Origin: Methanimicrococcus sp.
Lineage (GTDB): Archaea > Halobacteriota > Methanosarcinia > Methanosarcinales > Methanosarcinaceae
Length of the DNA stretch: 10,242 nt
Direction of reading: 5' to 3'
Assembly (NCBI GenBank): GCA_009783635.1
Contig: WRDC01000052.1
Location: 1 to 10,242, forward strand
A program made the translations under genes and the position numbers. Below, one piece after another: positions 5,344-10,242 of this stretch. Positions within the stretch are counted from its first letter, which is position 1. Every line of letters begins with the position of its first letter. The notes under the pieces were generated by a model. It had not been told where the DNA came from and made no database searches. It saw only the letters and a list, made by a program, of their open reading frames with translations.

Positions 5344-6813
5344 ATGTCCGATACAGTATCCGCAGAGTCTTCAACAGCGACAATCAATACGTCCTCCCGT
5401 AAAAGTCCCTCACAGCTGACGCCTTCTCAAAAAAGGTTGGTCCTTGTCGGCATTTCTTTGGCGTCTTTTATGACGCCGTTTGGCATGTCCATGCTGAATC
5501 TGTCTCTGCCCGAAATCGGCGCCGAATTCGGTGTCAGCGCTTACGCTCTGGGCTGGGTGTCAACGGCCTGCCTCTTCTCCTCGGTTATTTTCTTGGTGCC
5601 GATGGCGCGCATTTCCGACTTGGTCGGCCGGAAAAAAATATTTTTGCTCGGTATGCTCATTGCAACAGTCGGCGCCGTATTGGAACCGTTTTCCCCTTCC
5701 TTTTGGATCCTCATCCTGCTGCGCATCTCTGACGGGTTGGCAATGGCTTGCGTTTTCAGCACATCTCTGCCGATCCTCAGTTCCATTTATCCGCCTTCTC
5801 AAAGAGGGTCTGTCTTCGGTATCAATGTCGCCGTCGTTTATCTCGGCTCATCGATGGGACCGGTCATCGGCGGCATCATGACAGCCAATTTCGGCTGGCG
5901 AAGTATCTTTATTCTTCTTGTTCCGCTGGCTATTCTCGGAACGCTGATGGTTTACAAATATTTGAAAATGGAAGTCATTGAGGGCAAAGGAGAAATTTTC
6001 GACTACAAAGGCGCTCTTTTATACATGATCACGCTTTTTTTCTTGCTGCTGGGGCTCAGCAATCTGCCGGCCACATGGGCTTTCGGCAGTCTGGCTCTCG
6101 GATTGCTCATTCTTCCGGTTTTTATTTATTACGTCAAGAATCAGGAATTTCCGGTGATGCGGATACGCCTGTTCCTCACGAATAAGCACTTCGCCCGTTC
6201 CAATTTTGCCGCCTTTTTGAATTATGCCGGTACCTACTCCGTCGCCTTTTTCCTCAGTCTGTACCTGCAGCGCGTTCTGTATTTGCCGGCCGACACAGCC
6301 GGATTGATCCTTTTGGCGCAGCCGGTTCTCCAAGCGGTCTTTTCACCGTTTATCGGCAGACTTTCCGACAAGATGGACAGCCGCTATTTATCCACTTTCG
6401 GAATGCTGCTGCTGGCCGCCGGTTTATTCCTCCTGTCGACGATGACAGCGGAGACGCCGCTGATTTATCTGATTTTTTATGAGGTTTTGCTCGGCATCGG
6501 CTTTGCTTTCTTTGCGTCCCCCAATACATCTACGATTATGAATTGCGTCGGGCGGAAAGATTACAGCAGCGCCAGCGCCTCGCTGTCCGTGATGCGGCAA
6601 TCTGGAATGGTTTTATCCATGGCGATTGCGATGTGCGCGATTTCCGTTTTCCTCGGAAGCACGGAAATGCTGAACTCGGATACCGTTTTGAACTTTATGG
6701 CGGCGATACGCACAACCTTTTACATCGGGACCTGTCTCTGTCTTGCCGGTGCCGTTTTATCTTATCTGAGAGGGCCGACGACGCGCAAAGACGAAGATTG
6801 TGAAATCTTATAA
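5344..6813 (+). CDS. MFS transporter, DHA2-like 14-helix drug/metabolite exporter
   Basis: A 489-residue membrane protein with about 14 hydrophobic segments after a polar Ser/Thr-rich N-terminus (1-30). Family marks are LNLSLPEIGAEF after helix 1 (51-62), motif A in the first cytosolic loop (ARISDLVGRKK, 88-98), RISDGLAMA (127-135), antiporter motif C (GSSMGPVIGG, 168-177) and FGWRSIF (183-189). These fit proton-coupled exporters of the DHA2 group, which expel drugs, dyes or metabolites; the substrate cannot be read from sequence. I chose ATG 5344. An in-frame TTG at 5299 would add 15 residues without a ribosome binding site. No strong Shine-Dalgarno precedes 5344 either, so a leaderless mRNA is possible. 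It is preceded by a terminator and a T-rich gap, so it is likely transcribed on its own. Its last codons lie in a 10-bp duplication. Confidence 0.85.
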   Translation: MSDTVSAESSTATINTSSRKSPSQLTPSQKRLVLVGISLASFMTPFGMSMLNLSLPEIGAEFGVSAYALGWVSTACLFSSVIFLVPMARISDLVGRKKIFLLGMLIATVGAVLEPFSPSFWILILLRISDGLAMACVFSTSLPILSSIYPPSQRGSVFGINVAVVYLGSSMGPVIGGIMTANFGWRSIFILLVPLAILGTLMVYKYLKMEVIEGKGEIFDYKGALLYMITLFFLLLGLSNLPATWAFGSLALGLLILPVFIYYVKNQEFPVMRIRLFLTNKHFARSNFAAFLNYAGTYSVAFFLSLYLQRVLYLPADTAGLILLAQPVLQAVFSPFIGRLSDKMDSRYLSTFGMLLLAAGLFLLSTMTAETPLIYLIFYEVLLGIGFAFFASPNTSTIMNCVGRKDYSSASASLSVMRQSGMVLSMAIAMCAISVFLGSTEMLNSDTVLNFMAAIRTTFYIGTCLCLAGAVLSYLRGPTTRKDEDCEIL

Positions 6814-6822
6814 AATCTTATA
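6803..6822 (+). repeat. 10-bp direct repeat across the MFS stop codon
   Basis: AAATCTTATA occurs at 6803-6812 and 6813-6822, so the TAA stop (6811-6813) is at the junction. The duplication also helps to build the TATA box of the next gene. Confidence 0.8.
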
Positions 6823-6826
6823 AATA
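6819..6826 (+). promoter_or_regulatory. TATA box for the Dabb-family gene
   Basis: TTATAAAT/A is centred about 28 nt before ATG 6850, and no Shine-Dalgarno precedes that ATG. This suggests a leaderless transcript. Confidence 0.5.
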
Positions 6827-6849
6827 CAAAAACCCCGTTTTGTCAAAGC

Positions 6850-7152
6850 ATGATTCAACACATTGTTTTGTGGAAATTAAAAGCGGAAGCTGAAGGCAAA
6901 ACCGCCGGCGAAAACGCCGTCCTCATAAAAGAGAAATTGGAAAGTCTTTACGGCAAGATCCCCGAAATCAAAAGCATCCGCGTGGAAATGAACGCGTTGA
7001 AAATCGAAGGCAACTCCGATGTCGTTTTGATTGCCGAATTTGAGTCAAAAGACACGATGTACGCTTATCAGAAAAATCCGCTTCACGAAGAGGTTGCCGC
7101 ATTTGTCAAAAAGGTCAACGAAGGAAGGGCGGCCATTGATCTTGAATATTAA
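6850..7152 (+). CDS. Dabb-family (stress-responsive alpha/beta barrel) protein
   Basis: A 100-residue protein with the hallmarks of the dimeric ferredoxin-like Dabb family (PF07876). These are the N-terminal MIQHIVLWKLK strand, a helix with KLESLYGKIPEIKSIRVEMN (31-50), the central strand DVVLIAEFESKDTMYAYQ (57-74), and NPLHEEVAAFVKKV (76-89) before the final strand. The His in IQHIVLWK and the NPLHEEV segment are typical. Members form dimeric alpha/beta barrels; some act as small-molecule enzymes, many are only stress-linked. No substrate can be assigned. A TATA box lies at leaderless distance, 37 bp after the MFS stop. It precedes proS by 38 bp, though proS has its own ribosome binding site. 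Confidence 0.85.
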   Translation: MIQHIVLWKLKAEAEGKTAGENAVLIKEKLESLYGKIPEIKSIRVEMNALKIEGNSDVVLIAEFESKDTMYAYQKNPLHEEVAAFVKKVNEGRAAIDLEY

Positions 7153-7190
7153 TTTTTATCATGTAAGACTTATCGAATAAGGGTGACTTT

Positions 7191-8666
7191 ATGACAGAGA
7201 ATCAGAAAGATGCCGGCAAAAATGACGCCGGAAAGGAAGCCGTCCTGCCTCCTAAGTCGGAGTTCAGCGAATGGTTCAATTCGATTATCGATATCGCGCA
7301 GATTATGGATGTCCGTTATCCCGTCAAAGGTCTTTACGTTTGGTATCCTTTCGGTTTCGGTATTCGAAAGCGTGTTTACAATATCATCCGCGATGTGATG
7401 GACAACTCGGGACACGAAGAAACGCTTTTCCCGCTGCTGATCCCAGAAACAGAATTCATGAAGGAAGCCGACCACATCAAAGGTTTTGAAGACGAAGTCT
7501 TTTGGGTCACGCACGGCGGCGTCACGCCTTTGGATATCCGGCTGGCCCTGCGCCCGACCAGTGAAACGGCCATCTATCCGATGTATAAGCTCTGGGTCCG
7601 CTCCCACGCGGATCTGCCGCTGAAATTGTATCAGGTGGTCAACACGTTCCGCCATGAAACGAAACACACCCGCCCGCTGATCCGCTTGCGCGAAATCACT
7701 TCTTTTAAGGAAGCGCATACCGTTCACGCCACGTGGGAGGATGCTGAAAATCAGGTGGATGAAGCCGTCGGCTTGTACGCGGATATTTACCGCCGTCTTT
7801 CCGTTCCGTTTCTCATTTCAAAACGCCCCGACTGGGACAAATTCCCCGGCGGCGACTATACGATTGCGCTTGATACGATCATGCCCGACGGCAAGACACT
7901 TCAAATCGGCACCGCTCACCACTTAGGAACGAACTTTGCGAAAACCTATGACATCATGTATGAAAATGCCGACGGTGCGCAGGAATACGCTAACCAGACC
8001 TGTTACGGCATTTCCGAAAGGTCGATTGCCGCCGTTATTTCCGTTCACGGCGATGACAAAGGATTGGTTTTGCCGCCGTCGGTCGCGCCGGTCCAAATCG
8101 TCGTCATTCCCGTTTTATTCAAAGACACAACAAAAGCCGTCATGGACGCCTGTGAAAATGTCGTGTCCGCTTTAAAAGAGCGAGGCCTCCGCGTTGAAAT
8201 GGACGCAAGCGACTTGCGCCCCGGCGCGAAATATTATAAATGGGAATTGAAAGGCAGTTGCCTGCGCATTGAAATCGGCCCGAGGGATTTGGAAAAGAAT
8301 TCCGCCGTTTTGGTCCGCCGCGACAAAGGCGAGAAACAATTCGTTTCGCTCAACGGCATCGGAGAAACCGTTTTGTCCGAATTAAAGAAAATGGGCGACG
8401 ACCTCTACGGCAAAGCTGAAGAAAAGATGAAAGCCATGATCACGCCCTGTGAAACGCCGGAAGAAGTGGCGGCTGTCATCGGAAGCGGAAAAGGCGTTGC
8501 CGAAATTTCATGGTGCGGCCGCGATGCGTGCGGCATGAAAATTGAAGAAGAGACGAATGCCGGCATTCTCGGAACGCCGTACGCGGAAACGGCCGTCAGG
8601 TCCGGCAAGTGTCCGGTCTGCGGTCAGGAATCCGAACAAAAAATTTACATCGCCAAGATGTACTGA
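7191..8666 (+). CDS. proS: Prolyl-tRNA synthetase, archaeal/eukaryotic type
   Basis: A 491-residue class II aminoacyl-tRNA synthetase that charges tRNA-Pro with proline in the cytosol. The catalytic core shows RPTSETAIYPMY (121-132), motif 2 with VNTFRHETKHTRPLIRLRE (150-168), TAHHLGTNFAKTYDI (241-255) and motif 3 CYGISERSIAAVISVHGDDK (271-290). The anticodon-binding domain spans about 300-400. The C-terminal domain carries cysteines C420, C442, C447, C474 and C477 (WCGRDACG and CPVCG) and ends in -IAKMY, as expected for the archaeal/eukaryotic type with a zinc-binding tail. There is no bacterial-type editing insertion. Length is normal for the family. The Shine-Dalgarno GGGTGA (7181-7186) lies 4 nt before the ATG and fixes the start. 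The first 20 residues are a polar extension before the conserved EFSEWFN. Confidence 0.97.
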   Translation: MTENQKDAGKNDAGKEAVLPPKSEFSEWFNSIIDIAQIMDVRYPVKGLYVWYPFGFGIRKRVYNIIRDVMDNSGHEETLFPLLIPETEFMKEADHIKGFEDEVFWVTHGGVTPLDIRLALRPTSETAIYPMYKLWVRSHADLPLKLYQVVNTFRHETKHTRPLIRLREITSFKEAHTVHATWEDAENQVDEAVGLYADIYRRLSVPFLISKRPDWDKFPGGDYTIALDTIMPDGKTLQIGTAHHLGTNFAKTYDIMYENADGAQEYANQTCYGISERSIAAVISVHGDDKGLVLPPSVAPVQIVVIPVLFKDTTKAVMDACENVVSALKERGLRVEMDASDLRPGAKYYKWELKGSCLRIEIGPRDLEKNSAVLVRRDKGEKQFVSLNGIGETVLSELKKMGDDLYGKAEEKMKAMITPCETPEEVAAVIGSGKGVAEISWCGRDACGMKIEEETNAGILGTPYAETAVRSGKCPVCGQESEQKIYIAKMY

Positions 8667-8682
8667 GCTGCCGGCAGCTTTT
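8666..8682 (+). terminator. Short palindrome plus T-run after proS
   Basis: AGCTGCC/GGCAGCT (8666-8679) is a perfect 14-bp palindrome starting at the last base of the proS stop, followed by TTTT. It could fold as a short stem with a tight loop and act as a weak terminator. Confidence 0.35.
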
Positions 8683-8689
8683 CAGGTTT

Positions 8690-8705
8690 ATTGATTCATT
8701 GATTC
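8690..8705 (+). repeat. 8-bp direct repeat upstream of the lipoprotein gene
   Basis: ATTGATTC occurs twice back to back (8690-8697 and 8698-8705), ending just before the ribosome binding site. Confidence 0.7.
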
Positions 8706-8707
8706 TT

Positions 8708-8714
8708 GAGGGGA
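8708..8714 (+). promoter_or_regulatory. Ribosome binding site that sets a TTG start
   Basis: GAGGGGA lies 4 nt upstream of TTG 8719. There is no ATG or GTG at the right place, and the following 22 codons encode a complete lipoprotein signal. The TTG is therefore the best start. Confidence 0.7.
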
Positions 8715-8718
8715 TATT

Positions 8719-9582
8719 TTGAAAAATTCAATAAAATTATTGATCTTCTTCGGCTTGATTTTGGCGGTCGCGCTGTCAGGCTGTCTCGGCGGCGATAGCG
8801 GCGCCGGCGGCAATACAACAGATGACGGCAATGCAGAAGACACAGGCGCGTCCCATTTCTACAAAAATGTGACGTTGTCCGATGACAATATGGTTTTGAA
8901 CTTTGAATTCACAACAACTCCGTCCACAGGCTACGGCTGGACTGTGAGGCAAATCTGGACTGTGGCGGAAAGCCGGGTTGTGGCGGAAAGCCGGACGGGC
9001 ATTTTGAATGAAGTGGCAACCGGTACCACAACGCCCAATCTTCCCGGCGCGTCCGGCGTTCAGATTTGGTCTTTTGAAGGAAACCAAGCAGGCGTTGTCA
9101 TGTTGAACTTCATTTATTCCGGAGGTTTTGAGGATGACACCGCCGTTGAAAATCTGACTTATGTGATTGAAGTCAGAGACGACAAGTCTATGGTCATTCG
9201 TTCCGTGTCTTCTCCTAAAGAAAACCTCCTTCCGCTTCACAAAGACACCACTTTTGAAAACAACGGCGCTGTTTTGAAAATGGCGTTCGGCTCCAATCCG
9301 ACCACGGGATATGACTGGACTGTCAGCGCCGCGCCCGCGGGCGTCTTGAACATGACAAAAAATGATTTCAACGCATCGGAGACCGGTTTGGCCGGCGCTT
9401 CCGGAACGCGCGCATTTGAATTCGAAGGACTGAAAGCCGGGTCCGCAAACATAACATTCAGATATCTGAGAACGTTTGAAGCCGGCAGCACCGTTGAAAC
9501 GGCTGTTTACGGCGTTAACGTCTTTGAAAATAAGACCATTGAAATTGTCAGCGTCAGCTACGATACGTTATATTTGGCCTGA
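8719..9582 (+). CDS. Lipoprotein with two chagasin-like (I42) protease inhibitor domains
   Basis: A 287-residue exported protein. Residues 1-22 form a lipoprotein signal ending in the lipobox LSGC with Cys22, followed by a flexible Gly/Asp/Asn linker. Two chagasin-like domains follow. Domain 1 (about 48-155) has TPSTGYGW (67-74) and GASGVQIW (110-117). Domain 2 (about 175-270) has NPTTGYDW (193-200) and GASGTRAF (226-233). The NPTTGYxW and GxxG loops are two of the three loops that plug papain-like cysteine proteases in the I42 family. The third, normally RPW, is not conserved: it reads YSGGFED in domain 1 and YLRTFEA in domain 2. The protein would sit outside the membrane and inhibit C1-type proteases, but the weak third loop leaves activity uncertain. 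Domain 1 carries an 18-bp in-frame triplication just after its GYxW loop. Start codon is TTG. Confidence 0.8.
   Translation: MKNSIKLLIFFGLILAVALSGCLGGDSGAGGNTTDDGNAEDTGASHFYKNVTLSDDNMVLNFEFTTTPSTGYGWTVRQIWTVAESRVVAESRTGILNEVATGTTTPNLPGASGVQIWSFEGNQAGVVMLNFIYSGGFEDDTAVENLTYVIEVRDDKSMVIRSVSSPKENLLPLHKDTTFENNGAVLKMAFGSNPTTGYDWTVSAAPAGVLNMTKNDFNASETGLAGASGTRAFEFEGLKAGSANITFRYLRTFEAGSTVETAVYGVNVFENKTIEIVSVSYDTLYLA
8938..8991 (+). repeat. 18-bp in-frame tandem repeat inside the lipoprotein gene
   Basis: Three 18-bp units (8938-8955, 8956-8973, 8974-8991) encode WTVRQI, WTVAES and RVVAES. Units 1 and 2 share TGGACTGTG; units 2 and 3 share TGTGGCGGAAAGC, and the repeat continues as CCGG after each. 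The stepwise similarity suggests two successive duplications. The reading frame is kept. Confidence 0.85.
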
Positions 9583-9594
9583 TCCGGCAATAAT

Positions 9595-9616
9595 TAAACA
9601 CTGTTTAAACACTGTT
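9595..9616 (+). repeat. 11-bp direct repeat after the lipoprotein gene
   Basis: TAAACACTGTT is present at 9595-9605 and 9606-9616, in the gap between the lipoprotein stop and its terminator. The junction forms the palindrome GTTTAAAC. Confidence 0.8.
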
Positions 9617-9637
9617 CAATAAAATTAAATAAAGCAT

Positions 9638-9664
9638 AAAGCGGATTTTTGATCCGCTTTTTTT
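9638..9664 (+). terminator. Stem-loop and T-run terminator, possibly bidirectional
   Basis: AAAGCGGAT (9638-9646) pairs with ATCCGCTTT (9652-9660) around TTTTG, and a T7 run covers 9658-9664. It should end the lipoprotein transcript. On the minus strand the same stem is followed by a T-rich stretch (complement of 9616-9637), so it may also stop transcription from mat. Confidence 0.8.
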
Positions 9665-9695
9665 CTATTTTAAATTGGTTTTTTAAAATTGATTT

Positions 9696-9725
9696 CATGC
9701 CGTTCCTCGGCGAAATACCGGCATG
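9696..9725. other. Inverted repeat between convergent genes
   Basis: CATGCCG (9696-9702) and CGGCATG (9719-9725) form a 7-bp stem with a 16-nt loop. It lies between the terminator and the 14-bp array. No T-run on either side marks it as a terminator; its role is unknown. Confidence 0.4.
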
Positions 9726-9750
9726 GGTTTCATAATCATAATTTAATGTT

Positions 9751-9912
9751 CGTCTCAAATTGTTCGTTTCAAACTGTTTGTCTCAAACTGTTCGTCCCAA
9801 ACTGTTCGTCCCAAACTGTTCGTCTCAAACTGTTCGTCTCAAACTGTTCGTCTCAAACCGTTCAGTCTCAAACTGTTCGTCTCAAACTGTTCGTCTCAAA
9901 CTGTTCGTCTCA
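9751..9912. repeat. 14-bp tandem repeat, about 11.5 copies, running into the mat stop codon
   Basis: Eleven consecutive units of consensus CGTCTCAAACTGTT run from 9751 to 9905. Ten are 14 nt long and one (9863-9877) is 15 nt. A last half unit CGTCTCA at 9906-9912 contains the complement of the mat TGA stop. Variants include CGTTTC, CGTCCC and one AAACCG. Adjacent identical pairs indicate recent growth. There are no unique spacers, so it is not a CRISPR array. With the terminator and inverted repeat it accounts for most of the 9583-9909 gap. Confidence 0.95.
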
Positions 9913-10242
9913 GAACGTGTTCAATTCTCCTTTTGACACCATTTCCGTGATCTTTTTGGTGTTGCCGAGCCATTCGTCAGCGATTCCCTCCGCTTCTTTT
10001 CTCATGGAATCGAATTTAGCACCGTCTTTGACACTGATTTGAACGCTGGCCACAAGCGGCTGGTCGATCGGCTGGCCGATTTGGGACAGAAGTTTCACAT
10101 AAACGTCGTCAATGCCGTCGATTTCAGCGGCGATCCGGCGGGCGATTTGCGTTGACATGAGATTGTAAATTTTACCGATATGGTTGATCGGGTTTTTGCC
10201 GCTTGTCGCTTCCATGCTCATCGGGCGGTTGGGCGTAATCAA
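9910..10242 (-). CDS. mat: S-adenosylmethionine synthetase, archaeal type, C-terminal part
   Basis: The last 110 residues of a protein whose N-terminus lies beyond the right edge. The segment LITPNRPMSMEATSGKNPIN followed by HIGKIYNLMS is the conserved C-terminal block of archaeal methionine adenosyltransferase (PF01941, about 400 residues). The enzyme makes S-adenosylmethionine from methionine and ATP in the cytosol and supplies methylation, including methyltransferases of the kind Trm112 activates. The TTG at the window edge is an internal Leu codon, not a start. The gene is convergent with the lipoprotein gene. Its TGA stop is part of the last unit of the 14-bp array, so the 3' untranslated RNA would be highly repetitive (units AACAGTTTGAGACG on the coding strand). 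Confidence 0.92.
   Translation of the reverse strand: MITPNRPMSMEATSGKNPINHIGKIYNLMSTQIARRIAAEIDGIDDVYVKLLSQIGQPIDQPLVASVQISVKDGAKFDSMRKEAEGIADEWLGNTKKITEMVSKGELNTF

Noticed and set aside
9751..9912. CRISPR array
   Set aside because: The 14-bp units are contiguous with no unique spacers, and no cas genes are near. The same applies to the 2799 and 4072 arrays.

Overview
The window reads as the chromosome of a euryarchaeon, most likely a methanogen of the Methanosarcinales. A host-associated Methanimicrococcus-like genome is my guess from gene content and style, not something I can prove. Pointers to Archaea are a prolyl-tRNA synthetase of the archaeal/eukaryotic type with a Cys-rich C-terminal domain, an archaeal-type S-adenosylmethionine synthetase, a Trm112-like zinc protein, split SLC41/MgtE half-transporters next to a PhoU-TrkA_C protein, and TATA boxes about 26-31 nt upstream of leaderless starts or of the tRNA.

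Layout. A partial tRNA-Val(UAC) lies at the left edge on the minus strand. A plus-strand block follows: two overlapping SLC41-type divalent-cation transporter halves, then a duplicated PhoU-TrkA_C protein (a probable magnesium or other divalent-cation transport unit with its cytosolic regulator). Next come a MarC-family membrane protein, a small Trm112-like protein, a membrane-anchored beta-domain protein resembling DUF7524, a hairpin terminator, and a pyrimidine-rich gap. The block continues with a 14-helix MFS exporter, a Dabb-family small protein, proS, and a two-domain chagasin-like (I42) lipoprotein that starts with TTG. A convincing stem-loop plus T-run terminator ends this block. At the right edge the 3' end of mat enters on the minus strand, convergent with the lipoprotein gene.

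Functional links. The two transporter halves and the PhoU-TrkA_C gene form the one clear functional unit. proS, Trm112, tRNA-Val and mat are housekeeping translation and methylation functions. The remaining genes look independent, several with their own predicted promoter.

The most unusual feature is not a gene. Almost every intergenic gap carries a small tandem duplication with its own unit: 17 bp, 14/15 bp, 33 bp, 14 bp, 66 bp, 10 bp, 8 bp, 11 bp and 14 bp. Two further details stand out: the 33-bp array copies the trm112 start region, and an 18-bp in-frame array lies inside the lipoprotein gene. Three arrays share a 14-bp period and, in one orientation or the other, a loosely similar CGTTTCA-like core. 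Three appear to lie in predicted 5' leaders between a TATA-like box and the start codon. I see no CRISPR array, no insertion sequence and no recognisable defence system.
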